This document shows, one piece after another, positions 1 through 7,844 of a stretch of DNA of 64,000 nt. Position 1 is the first letter of the stretch. Each line of letters starts with the position of its first letter. The position numbers were made by a program, and so were the translations under genes. This stretch comes from JAVVSR01 sp036654095 (GTDB taxonomy: Bacteria; Bacillota; Clostridia; Christensenellales; CAG-917), in the NCBI GenBank assembly GCA_036654095.1, contig JAVVSR010000005.1, positions 1 through 64,000 of the forward strand, written 5' to 3'. The notes under the pieces are model-generated. The model was not told the DNA's origin and searched no databases. It saw only the letters and a program-made list of their open reading frames with translations.

Positions 1-168
1 ATCACGTTTGTTTTGCAATACAACATCACGTTTGTTTTGCAATACAACATCACGTTTATTTTGTAATACAACATCACGTTTGTTTTTCAATACATTATCA
101 CGTTTGTTTTAAAATATAACATCACGCTTGTTTTGCAATATAACATCACGTTTGTTTTGCAATAAAAC
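1..168. repeat. 24-bp tandem repeat, seven copies, cut by window edge
   Basis: Seven contiguous copies of a 24-bp unit (first copy starts ATCACGTTTGTTTTGC) run from base 1 with no spacers and no indels; copies 3 to 7 carry one to five substitutions. The array probably continues left of the window. It lies upstream of sigK and contains no reading frame of its own. Confidence 0.95.
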
Positions 169-187
169 ATTGCTTATTTAACTTCGT

Positions 188-214
188 TTATAATAAAAAA
201 TACGGACATACACT
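188..214 (+). promoter_or_regulatory. possible SigE-type promoter of sigK
   Basis: CATACACT at 207-214 matches the SigE -10 consensus CATACAnT. TTATAAT at 188-194 could be a weak -35, but the 12-bp spacer is short. In Bacillus subtilis sigK is transcribed by SigE, so the position fits. No start-site evidence exists. Confidence 0.35.
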
Positions 215-268
215 ATTGAATTATAGCGTTCATATACTGTTTTTATCGATATTTTTTGGGAGGTCGCC

Positions 269-967
269 GTGCTAGAAAGTTTTTTTTCTATGTTAAAAAA
301 TCTAATAATTTTTTCATCGTACGTGGAAAATAAAAATTCTTTTCCTAAACCGCTTACGCGTGAGAAAGAGGCTGAATACGTTTTGCTGGCTACTAATGGC
401 GACAAGGATGCGATTGAGATTTTAATTAAACACAATTTGAGATTGGTGGCGCACATAGCAAAAAAATACAACAACTATCCCGATACTGACGAACTAATTT
501 CAATAGGTTCAATAGGTTTAATAAAAGCGATTAATACATATAAGCTTGGAAAAGGGACGCAACTTGCAACATATGCGGCGCGATGTATTGAAAATGAAAT
601 TCTAATGACACTTCGGATAAATAAAAAATATCGAAACAATGTTTCGCTTAGCGAACCTGTTGGCACTGACCGTGAAGGCAATGAAATTTCGCTTATTGAC
701 TTAATAAATATTGAGGAAGACAGCGTTATAACAGATGTTGAAAATCGTCTTTTAATTGAAAAGCTAATGGACTTAATTAAAACGACTTTGACGCGTCGTG
801 AATACGAAATAATAACAATGCGATATGGCTTAAATAATACACCCGCGCTTACACAACGCGAGGTAGCTGAAAAGTTTAATATTTCACGCAGTTATATATC
901 GCGAATTGAAAAAAAGGCCGTTGAAAAAATACGTGACAGCATTGATAAAAATGAAATAGTTTTTTAA
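269..967 (+). CDS. sigK: RNA polymerase sporulation sigma factor SigK
   Basis: Late mother-cell sigma factor that directs coat and spore-release genes. The 232-aa protein has region 2 (NLRLVAHIAKKY, ELISIGSIGLIKAI, ATYAARCIENEILM) and a C-terminal region 4 helix-turn-helix (TQREVAEKFNISRSYISRIE), all close to B. subtilis SigK. The first ~20 residues are hydrophobic (FFSMLKNLIIF) and resemble the pro-sequence removed by the SpoIVFB intramembrane protease; Clostridioides difficile SigK lacks this. The GTG start is chosen because GGGAGGT lies 5 nt upstream. The gene is continuous, with no skin-type insertion. Its stop overlaps the stop of the convergent pseudouridine synthase gene. Confidence 0.93.
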   Translation: MLESFFSMLKNLIIFSSYVENKNSFPKPLTREKEAEYVLLATNGDKDAIEILIKHNLRLVAHIAKKYNNYPDTDELISIGSIGLIKAINTYKLGKGTQLATYAARCIENEILMTLRINKKYRNNVSLSEPVGTDREGNEISLIDLINIEEDSVITDVENRLLIEKLMDLIKTTLTRREYEIITMRYGLNNTPALTQREVAEKFNISRSYISRIEKKAVEKIRDSIDKNEIVF

Positions 968-1773
968 TCTATTTCAATATTTTTATCGTTTAAATAACGC
1001 AAATAGCTGCTGTCGGGAAATGAAAACGTGAGTTTATTTGCCGTCAGCTGTTGTTTTTTAAAGCCCAACTTGCGATTTATATCGTCACGACCGTACTTGC
1101 TGTCGCCCAAAATAAAATGTTTATGATATGCAAGTTGCGCACGAATTTGGTGCATTTTCCCGCTAAATATAACAAGATCAACTAAAGTAGTTTCGCCGTC
1201 GTAGCCTGTAACTTTGCAATCGGTAACAACTTCAACGCCACCCTTAACTTTTTCAGCGAATATCATAACTCGATTGCCCTTAACTTCTTTTACTAAATAA
1301 TCGGTTAAACGACAATCATTTAAAATTTTGCCATATACCCTAGCTCGATAGTGCTTTGCTATCGACTTATTTTTAAATCCATTTTGAATTTCATTAAATG
1401 CCTTATCGTTTTTAGCAAACATTAACAGCCCGTCGGTATTTGTATCCAACCGATGACACAATATTAATGACTTATCGGTTTCAGCAAGCATACTTTCAGC
1501 CGAAACCTCGCCCTCGCTTGCAATGCCCTTAGGTTTATAAACAACAAGCAATTCACTGTCGCTATAAATAGTTTTCAAACTTTGCGCCTTGTCATAAACA
1601 ACTATCGGCGACGCATCGCAAATAACCACATCGGAACTAATCCGCTGACCGCAAACTTTGATATCTTTATTTTTCAAAAGCCGTTGAACTTGATTGTACG
1701 AAATAAGAGGATAGGCGTCGGCTAATACCTTTGTAATTTTTTTCGGCACACCATAATAGGTAAATTCTTTCAT
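964..1773 (-). CDS. RluA-family RNA pseudouridine synthase
   Basis: Predicted to convert uridine to pseudouridine in rRNA or tRNA. The 269-aa protein has an S4-like N-terminal segment (ISYNQVQRLLKNKDIKVCGQ, ~24-43) and the RluA catalytic motif HRLDTNTDGLL (~107-117), whose Asp is the family nucleophile, followed by GKMHQIRAQLA and LGDSKYG. The exact target base cannot be assigned. Its start codon overlaps the nrdR stop by one base, so the two are probably co-transcribed. A second family member lies at 46928-47839. Confidence 0.88.
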   Translation of the reverse strand: MKEFTYYGVPKKITKVLADAYPLISYNQVQRLLKNKDIKVCGQRISSDVVICDASPIVVYDKAQSLKTIYSDSELLVVYKPKGIASEGEVSAESMLAETDKSLILCHRLDTNTDGLLMFAKNDKAFNEIQNGFKNKSIAKHYRARVYGKILNDCRLTDYLVKEVKGNRVMIFAEKVKGGVEVVTDCKVTGYDGETTLVDLVIFSGKMHQIRAQLAYHKHFILGDSKYGRDDINRKLGFKKQQLTANKLTFSFPDSSYLRYLNDKNIEID

Positions 1774-2267
1774 TATTTTTTTGACTTCTTTTTGTCGGCG
1801 TCGACTAAGCTATCTTTCAGTTTCACCAAACTTTCTATTTCGTTTAAGAGAGTGTTTATATCCTTAAACTGACGGTGAACACTTGCAAACCTAACATAAG
1901 CGACTTCATCAAGCTCCTTAAGCTCGTGCATTACCAAGTCGCCAATATAAGTACTAGTAATTTCCTGTTCAAGACTGTTAAAAATTTGTTTTTGAATATT
2001 GTTAATAACGCGTTCAATATCGTACATTGAAACGGGACGTTTTTCGCAGGCTTTTAAAATACCATTACGAATTTTATTTATATCGAAAGCCTGACGATTA
2101 CCACTTTTTTTAACGACCATAATAGGCGTATATTCCACAGTTTCATAAGTAGTAAATCGCTTTCCGCAATTAACACATTCGCGACGACGGCGAATAGAGG
2201 TGCCATCTTCGTTTAATCGGCTGTCAACGACCTTGCTATCAAGCGAACCACAATACATACATTTCAT
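1773..2267 (-). CDS. nrdR: transcriptional repressor NrdR
   Basis: Zinc-ribbon and ATP-cone repressor of ribonucleotide reductase genes. MKCMYCGSLDSKVVDSR begins the zinc ribbon (CxxC), completed by CVNCGKRFTTYE; the ATP-cone follows (VVKKSGNRQAFDINKIRNGI). I start at the ATG at 2267, 6 nt after a GAGG, rather than a TTG four codons upstream, because NrdR proteins begin with this MxCPxC-like ribbon. Length is about 164 aa, usual for the family with a short Lys-rich tail. The intergenic region to ylmC holds a candidate NrdR box, suggesting autoregulation. Confidence 0.95.
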   Translation of the reverse strand: MKCMYCGSLDSKVVDSRLNEDGTSIRRRRECVNCGKRFTTYETVEYTPIMVVKKSGNRQAFDINKIRNGILKACEKRPVSMYDIERVINNIQKQIFNSLEQEITSTYIGDLVMHELKELDEVAYVRFASVHRQFKDINTLLNEIESLVKLKDSLVDADKKKSKK

Positions 2268-2301
2268 AAAAAACCTCAATTAAACACTAAATTTTGCCAC
2301 A

Positions 2302-2310
2302 TTCGACAAA
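2302..2310 (-). promoter_or_regulatory. Spo0A-box-like site at the nrdR promoter
   Basis: Read on the minus strand, TTTGTCGAA matches the Spo0A box (TTTGTCRAA). It directly follows a TATAAT -10 at 2310-2315. Spo0A binding here would be expected to repress nrdR, which is inference. Confidence 0.4.
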
Positions 2311-2326
2311 TTATATCGTAATTATA

Positions 2327-2336
2327 CAATATATTG
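2327..2336. promoter_or_regulatory. candidate NrdR box
   Basis: CAATATATTG fits the core of the NrdR-box consensus (CwAtATaTwG). It sits within a 12-bp palindrome just upstream of the -10 hexamer TATAAT (2310-2315, minus strand) of nrdR. NrdR boxes usually occur in pairs; only a poor second match is seen around 2284-2299, at unusual spacing. Confidence 0.4.
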
Positions 2337-2412
2337 TGGTACGTGTAAAGTATTTTTTACTATTTTGCGCATAAGTGTACAAATATATTTGCTTTCATAC
2401 ATATAATGTCCT

Positions 2413-2715
2413 ATGGTGAATAAAGATTATACCTTTTGCGAGCTTCGCGAAAAAGAAGTTGTAAATACCGTTGACGGCAGAAGGCTCGGCAGAATTGTCG
2501 ACATATCTTTCACTTGTCGAGGTCAAATCTTTGGAATAATTGTGCCGGGATGCAAAAAACTGCTGCGTAATTTGTCATCAAACGATGCGATTTTTATTCC
2601 GTGGCGCAACATTTGCAAAATAGGTGAAGACGTAATTTTGGTTGAACTTTGCGGCGCGCAGTCAACACGAATTTTAAGCGAAGACGAGCCTACGCCCGAA
2701 AATGAAGAAACCTAA
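2413..2715 (+). CDS. ylmC: YlmC/YmxH-family PRC-barrel protein
   Basis: Small cytosolic PRC-barrel protein of the YlmC/YmxH family, widespread in spore formers; biochemical role not established. The 100-aa sequence has the typical FCELREKEVVNTVDGRRLG start and GQIFGIIVPG core, with an acidic C-terminal tail. It sits between nrdR (divergent) and sigG (convergent), which matches the sigG-ylmC neighbourhood in Clostridia. There is no clear Shine-Dalgarno before the ATG, and a TATAAT lies only 5 nt upstream, so either the start is weak or the message is nearly leaderless. Confidence 0.85.
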   Translation: MVNKDYTFCELREKEVVNTVDGRRLGRIVDISFTCRGQIFGIIVPGCKKLLRNLSSNDAIFIPWRNICKIGEDVILVELCGAQSTRILSEDEPTPENEET

Positions 2716-2731
2716 ATTGAAATTTAGGTTT
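2706..2731 (+). terminator. hairpin overlapping the ylmC stop
   Basis: GAAACCTAAATT and AATTTAGGTTTC form a perfect inverted repeat that includes the stop codon. The T-rich run begins about 15 nt later (from 2748), so it is not a textbook terminator. It separates ylmC from convergent sigG. Confidence 0.5.
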
Positions 2732-2776
2732 CTGTACATTATATTTAGTTTTTTTTGATTTGCGTCAGTTAGCCTT

Positions 2777-3550
2777 CTATTGCAAATGATTGCGTATAGT
2801 TTTTATTGCGTTTTTTTCTAATCTAGATACTTGCGCTTGCGAAATATTGACCGCATTTGAAATTTCAATTTGAGTTTTACCAATAAAATACCGCAAATAT
2901 AAAATCTCGCGTTCACGCGGAGTAACAAGGCTCAGCGCATCATATAGTGAAATATTTTCAGTCCAAAATTCATCATTGTTTTTAGTATCGGATATTTGCT
3001 CCATAAGCATCATATTGTCATCACTGTCATTAAAAACCGGCTCGAAATAGCTAATTGGTTCAGATACTGCGTCTAAAGCGCAAGCTATTTCACTAACGGG
3101 AATATCGATTTCCGCGGCTATTTCGGTCAAACTAGGCACAAACTCGCGCCCTGCTTTAATAAGTTCTTCACGAGCCCTCAGCGCCTTATACGCCGTATCA
3201 CGCAAACTCCTTGAAACTTTTATGCCCGAACTTTCTCTTAAATATCGACGTATTTCCCCTATAACCATTGGTACGGCATAAGTGCTAAATCGCACATTTT
3301 GCGATGTGTCAAAGTTGTTTAAGGCTTTCATAAGGCCAACGCAGCCAACTTGAAACAAATCGTCGCTTTCGGCTTTACTTGCTGAAAACCTTTGTACGAT
3401 TGACAAAACCAACCTTAGATTAGCAACAATAAATTCCTCGCGAAGTGAGTCGTCGCCTTCTTTTATTCTTTTTAAATACGAATTGCTTTCTGCTCCCGTA
3501 AGCTTTGGTAATTCTGAAGTATTTACGCCTATGATTTCAATTCTTTTCAT
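2777..3550 (-). CDS. sigG: RNA polymerase sporulation sigma factor SigG
   Basis: Late forespore sigma factor. The 257-aa protein shows the SigF/SigG signature: N-terminal VEICGVDTSKLP-like segment (IEIIGVNTSELPKLTG), region 2 (NLRLVLSIVQRF, DDLFQVGCVGLMKALNNFD, RFSTYAVPMVIGEIRRYLR), region 3 (VSRSLRDTAYKAL) and region 4 (GKTQIEISNAVNISQAQVSR). The N-terminal IEIxGVNTSxLP segment separates it from SigF. The ATG has a good SD (AAAGGAGAAATGT). It lies downstream of spoIIGA-sigE, the B. subtilis order. A forespore promoter is expected in the 280-nt gap upstream, but I saw no convincing SigF/SigG match. Confidence 0.95.
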   Translation of the reverse strand: MKRIEIIGVNTSELPKLTGAESNSYLKRIKEGDDSLREEFIVANLRLVLSIVQRFSASKAESDDLFQVGCVGLMKALNNFDTSQNVRFSTYAVPMVIGEIRRYLRESSGIKVSRSLRDTAYKALRAREELIKAGREFVPSLTEIAAEIDIPVSEIACALDAVSEPISYFEPVFNDSDDNMMLMEQISDTKNNDEFWTENISLYDALSLVTPREREILYLRYFIGKTQIEISNAVNISQAQVSRLEKNAIKTIRNHLQ

Positions 3551-3830
3551 ACATTTCTCCTTTGGATTTTATGTATGAATGTAAAGCGTAAAAGTCTTAG
3601 CTATTTAGTATGTATAGTTTGTAATTTTTTTATTAACTTGCGCTTTACCTCTACGCGCATAGTTTTGATAAAAGTTTTTTAATATCGTAAAATATTTTTA
3701 TAAACAAAAATTACAAAATTTATTTAAATGTTATTAATTTATTGCAAAATATTGTTATTTTTCAACATTTTTTTAATTAAACTGTAATTATTTATTTAAA
3801 TTTATAAAGCATTTTGTTTATTTCACCATA

Positions 3831-4547
3831 TTAAACCAACTTCGATATTTCTTTTTTCATTCGATTTACTATTTTCTTTTCAAGCCTTGATATGTATGAT
3901 TGGGATATTCCCATAAGTTCGGCAATTTCTTTTTGGGTTTTTTCTTCGTGTCCGTACAGACCAAACCGCATCTCGACTATCCTTTTTTCTCGGTCAGATA
4001 ACCTGCCAAAACTTTCCTTTAATATCTCGCGCTCGGTTGTCGCTTCTACATCACGATAAATTATATCACTGTCAGTACCCAGTATGTCGCTTAACAATAA
4101 AACATTTCCTTCCCAGTCAACATTCAACGGCTCATCTAACGATATTTCTGCTTTCGTCTTAACTGTCTTTCTAAGGTGCATTAAAATTTCATTTTCAATA
4201 CATCTACTTGCATACGTGGCTAGCTTTATTAGTTTAGTAAAATCAAAACTGTTTACCGCTTTAATTAATCCGATTGTCCCTACTGAAATTAAATCCTCTA
4301 TATCTATTCCAGTGTTTTCAAAGCGCTTTGCTATATATACTACCAAACGGATATTGCGCTCGATTAACTCCATTCTGGCATTTTCATCACCATCATTTAA
4401 TCGCTTAACTACCTCGATTTCTTCCTCGGGCGTCAATGGACTCGGCAATGCCTCGCCTCCACATAAATAGTCTACCCTCTGCTCCGCACTATCTCGGGTT
4501 ATATCAAATAAACGCATCAGCCAAGCCATTAGTTTTTTAAATTTCAT
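3831..4547 (-). CDS. sigE: RNA polymerase sporulation sigma factor SigE (pro-form)
   Basis: First mother-cell-specific sigma factor. The 238-aa protein matches B. subtilis SigE throughout: GGEALPSPLTPEEE, NIRLVVYIAKRFENTGIDIE, ATYASRCIENEILMHLRK, SLDEPLNVDWEGN and region 4 QKEIAELMGISQSYISRLEK. The N-terminal ~30 residues (amphipathic, MKFKKLMAWLMRLF) are the pro-sequence that is removed at the septum. The protease, SpoIIGA, is encoded just upstream at 4711-5493. The ATG is preceded by AAAAGGAGAGTAT. SigE is the likely activator of sigK in the same window. Confidence 0.96.
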   Translation of the reverse strand: MKFKKLMAWLMRLFDITRDSAEQRVDYLCGGEALPSPLTPEEEIEVVKRLNDGDENARMELIERNIRLVVYIAKRFENTGIDIEDLISVGTIGLIKAVNSFDFTKLIKLATYASRCIENEILMHLRKTVKTKAEISLDEPLNVDWEGNVLLLSDILGTDSDIIYRDVEATTEREILKESFGRLSDREKRIVEMRFGLYGHEEKTQKEIAELMGISQSYISRLEKKIVNRMKKEISKLV

Positions 4548-4710
4548 ATACTCTCCTTTTAAAAACTCATTTAACTGCTCACTTAAGTATTCGCTAAATA
4601 ATATGTACCTTATAAAAATATCTTCTTAGCTGTATCTCGTTTTATTTTTTAAACTCCATTCCCCCTTAATATCTATTGCAATGCTTCACTTAAATCTTTT
4701 AAACATTTTA

Positions 4711-5493
4711 TTATGTTTCAAAACTTCCTATATTTATTATCAATTTGTACTTGTCAAACACTTCGTCACTTACAACAGCTAACTGCTTGCCTAAATTTTT
4801 GTCACCCGACTCGGTATGCAAAATTAGATTGTCTATTGTAATTAAAGGCAGTTCTTTTGTCGCGGCTACCGTGCGAACTAAAATCGTTCTTTCTTTTCCC
4901 GTGACGCTTCTCAATCCTATTTCGTTTGATATCACGGAAACAGGTTTAAGAGTTAAATCGTCAAAAAGCTGATTTCCCGTATCATTGATACAATTTACAG
5001 TGTATTTAACATTACATATATCAAGCTCGGCCGTATTATCGATTGACGTCAAATTTCGCCTTCTGCGCGCGTAATGCGTGTACTGCCGAAAGATGTACAA
5101 CATAAACACAACCGCGGCGAATACAAGGTAAATTACGCCATTACTGGGATAAACCATCATTCCATTGCGACCAGTATTTATAAAATTGAAAAATCCATAC
5201 ACTATCCCCCCTAAAGCAAACGACAAACACGCAAAAACTAGGGTGGCAAATATGTAACGCTTTATATTTGGATATTTTATTATAAATAGTGTTGTCGAAA
5301 ATAAAGCAAATAATTTGTACAAAAAAAGTACTGAGGTAACAAATGGTAAAAATACTGCAAAAATCATTCCAATTATAGCGGATAAGGCAATCCGCCATTT
5401 GGTTATTTTTGCTTTTAGCAATTTAACAGTTAATAAAATCAGTATAGTATTGATAATCAGGTTATCAATAATTACCTGCTCTAAATATGCCAC
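4711..5493 (-). CDS. spoIIGA: sporulation sigma-E factor-processing peptidase SpoIIGA
   Basis: Membrane aspartic protease that cleaves pro-SigE at the sporulation septum. The 260-aa protein has five hydrophobic segments in its first ~140 residues, an Arg-rich cytoplasmic junction (RRRRN) and a soluble C-terminal half. That half carries DTGNQL, the aspartic-protease motif. It lies 163 nt upstream of sigE, the standard operon order. The promoter region to its right is unusually long and filled with the 82-bp repeat. A SpoIIR-type signal would be needed for activation but is not encoded here. Confidence 0.93.
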   Translation of the reverse strand: MAYLEQVIIDNLIINTILILLTVKLLKAKITKWRIALSAIIGMIFAVFLPFVTSVLFLYKLFALFSTTLFIIKYPNIKRYIFATLVFACLSFALGGIVYGFFNFINTGRNGMMVYPSNGVIYLVFAAVVFMLYIFRQYTHYARRRRNLTSIDNTAELDICNVKYTVNCINDTGNQLFDDLTLKPVSVISNEIGLRSVTGKERTILVRTVAATKELPLITIDNLILHTESGDKNLGKQLAVVSDEVFDKYKLIINIGSFET

Positions 5494-5600
5494 GATTGAA
5501 TTATTGCACCGAAAAAGTAAAAAATATTTCCGTTTATGTCGCAGGATATTGTAAATTCCGTAAAATTATATTTACGTGACAACAAATCAAAAAAAATTAG

Positions 5601-6250
5601 CTACAAATACTTTACGCCACGAAAACAGCCTTAGCGCCAACCACACTAAGTTTTTGTGGATAAGCCTAAGCGCAGTGTTACAGCCACAAATACTTTCCAC
5701 CACGAAAGTAAGCCTTAGCCAACCACACTAAGTATTTGTGGATAAGCCCAAGCACAGCGTTACAGCTACAAATACTTTACGCCACGAAAACAGCCTTAGC
5801 GCCAACCACACTAAGTTTTTGTGGATAAGCCTAAGCGCAGTGTTACAGCCACAAATACTTTCAGCCCGAAAGCAAGCCTTAGCTAACCCACACTAAGTAT
5901 TTGCAGATAAGCCCAAGCAAGTGTTACTGCCACAAATACTTTTTGCCCGAAAGCAAGCCTTAGCCAACCACACTAAATATTTGTGGATAAGCCCAAGCAC
6001 AGCGTTACAGCTACAAATACTTTACGCCACGAAAGCAAGCCTTAGCCAACCACACTAAATATTTGCGGATAAGCCTAAGCAAGTGTTACTGCCACAAATA
6101 CTTTCCGCCACGAAAGCAAGCCTTAGCCCACCCACACTAAGTATTTGTGGATAAGCCCAAGCAAGTGTTACTGCCACAATACTTTCCGCCACGAAAGCAA
6201 GCCTTAGCCAACCACACTAAATATTTGTGGATAAGCCTAAAAAGCGTTTA
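5601..6250. repeat. 82-bp tandem repeat, eight units, each with a DnaA-box-like site
   Basis: Units start near 5601, 5684, 5766, 5849, 5930, 6011, 6092 and 6174 (spacing 81-83 bp, no spacers). Each carries CCACAAATACTT-like and AAGTATTTGTGG-like arms about 35 nt apart, perfectly complementary in units 2 and 7. The right arm runs into TGTGGATAA, the complement of the DnaA-box consensus TTATCCACA. Six units have an exact box (5655-5663, 5737-5745, 5820-5828, 5982-5990, 6146-6154, 6226-6234). Unit 6 has one mismatch and unit 4 two. No coding sequence. Confidence 0.93.
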
Positions 6251-6833
6251 CCTTAATTAATAAATAATAAGTTTAGATACTAATATCTTATAAAATAAAT
6301 TCGATACAGCATTAACGTGTTTATTTAAACAAATAAGCCACATAATGAAATAAATATAAATAAAAATAAAAAATAATTTTTAATCGATTTTGACATAAAA
6401 TGTTATATTTTGAATAAAAAAGTAATGTTTCACAAACAAAAAAATGTATGTATAAAATAGTTGCATAATTATGCAGCAATATACAATTTGAGCCTGTAAG
6501 CCCGAATTTTACTCGATTTATTAATTATACATTTTGTGAATAAAGGTAATACTTGCGTATATTTTGACTTGTTTAACACATATAATGAAATTAAAAGTGC
6601 ATAAAGTTTAAATTATTGTTTAAAGAATACATCTTGTATCTTTTACTAAAGATTAAACATTAAAAAAATTATAGTGTTACTAGTGTATTTCAAACATTTA
6701 CGCTAAACTGCTTTAATATAAAAGTATCCATACAACATAAATTTTACCGAAAATTATAGTTAATGTGATATTGCGAATAATTAGCGCAAACATTTTCAGC
6801 ATTATGTTTTACGATAATTTTTTTGCAAATGTT

Positions 6834-7045
6834 CAAACTTTGTTGTGCACATTGTCGCAATCTTATTTCCCCCATTACTAAACTTTGCGCCATATTGTAG
6901 CTACCTTGCTATTCCCTCTTCTCCTAACCTCGTCACTACACTTGTTTTAATACTTTGCTCCCTACCGTTTATATCTCAGTTACCAAACTTTGTTGTGCAC
7001 ATTGTCGCAATCTTATTTCCCTTGTTGTCAAACTTTGCGCCATAT
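6834..7045. repeat. 62-bp direct repeat, two separated copies
   Basis: Copy 1 (6834-6895) and copy 2 (6984-7045) share CAAACTTTGTTGTGCACATT and the following TGTCGCAATCTTATTTCC exactly, and both end AAACTTTGCGCCATAT. They are separated by 88 nt of unrelated AT-rich sequence. No terminal inverted repeats or transposase are seen. Confidence 0.85.
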
Positions 7046-7058
7046 GGAAAGACAAAAA

Positions 7059-7081
7059 AAGTTATCCACAGTGGATAACTT
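7059..7081. promoter_or_regulatory. palindromic DnaA-box pair
   Basis: AAGTTATCCAC-A-GTGGATAACTT is a perfect 23-nt inverted repeat. It contains TTATCCACA (7062-7070, exact DnaA-box consensus) and an overlapping one-mismatch copy on the other strand (7070-7078). Binding by DnaA is inferred from sequence only. Confidence 0.5.
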
Positions 7082-7480
7082 CTATATTGTAAAAATTAAA
7101 TTAAACTTATACTATCTTTATCCACCTGCTTAATGGCATAAAGAATATAAACGCAAGATTAACAACAGCAAACTAATATATATTTGCGATTGTAATTTTA
7201 ATACGATAAACCTACTTGCAAAAGATATTTTTTATCCAAAATAAAAAAACGAAACAAAAAATGATGCTTATCTAAAAAAACACCTCTTAAGCCAATAAAT
7301 ATTTTGTAAAAAAATTTAAAAAACTAATGCGAACATCACGGCAACATTTTAACATAAAATTGCGTAAAATAAAATATTTTATAAACTAATTACCGCAATA
7401 GATTTAGACACTACTATTTACGTATCTCATAGCGACACTTCGCATAAAAGGCTATCAACACCCAAAGAATTATATTGCTA

Positions 7481-7793
7481 ACTTCGCTTGAGCGACAAAC
7501 ACACAGCACAATTTGCCACATTACGCAAAATGTAACAGTACAAACTTCGCTTGAGCGACAAACACACATTATATTTACCGCTTCACGCAAAATGTAACAG
7601 TACAAACTGCGCTTACGCGACAAACACAAAGCATAATTTACCACATCACGCAAAATGTAACAGTACAAACTTCGCTTGAGCGACAAACACACATTATATT
7701 TACCGCTTCACGCAAAATGTAACAGTACAAAGTGCGCTTGAGCGACAAACACACAGCATAATTTGCCACATTGCGCAAAATGTAACAGTACAA
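7481..7793. repeat. 62-63-bp tandem repeat, five units, downstream of ftsZ
   Basis: Units begin at 7481, 7544, 7606, 7669 and 7731. Each holds CTTCGCTTGAGCGACAAACA-like sequence followed by CACGCAAAATGTAACAGTAC. An internal short inverted repeat (CGCTTGAGCG-like) recurs in each unit. The array ends 16 nt before the ftsZ terminator. Apparent reading frames through it are repeat artefacts. Confidence 0.92.
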
Positions 7794-7808
7794 GTTGTTT
7801 ATAAAATA

Positions 7809-7834
7809 ACCGCCCACAAAATTTTGCGGGCGGT
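7809..7834 (-). terminator. intrinsic terminator of ftsA-ftsZ
   Basis: ACCGCCC and GGGCGGT pair (7809-7815 with 7828-7834), extended by CAAAATTTTG-like pairing. On the minus strand the hairpin is followed by TTATTTTAT, 11 nt beyond the ftsZ stop. Confidence 0.85.
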
Positions 7835-7844
7835 ATACAATCAA

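Larger units (their letters stand above)
6251..7480. other. AT-rich gene-free stretch
   Basis: More than 1.2 kb between the 82-bp and 62-bp arrays holds no supportable gene. It contains a separated direct repeat (6834-7045), a palindromic DnaA-box pair (7059-7081) and one further near-match TTATCCACC at 7118-7126. Short open frames here (such as 6845-7078) have no SD and arise from the repeats. Confidence 0.7.

Noticed and set aside
1..168. 24-bp repeats as CRISPR repeats
   Set aside because: Copies directly abut with no spacers.
269..967. skin-type insertion in sigK
   Set aside because: The gene is continuous from pro-sequence to region 4.
5601..6250. Possible CRISPR array
   Set aside because: The 82-bp units are contiguous and similar over their full length, with no unique spacers; no cas genes are nearby.
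5601..7126. Outright call of the chromosomal origin oriC
   Set aside because: DnaA boxes are present, but there is no dnaA/dnaN and no skew analysis; kept only as a finding.
7414..7844. Two overlapping minus-strand frames (92 and 68 aa, Cys/Arg-rich)
   Set aside because: They are translations of the 62-bp tandem repeat, without SD or homology.
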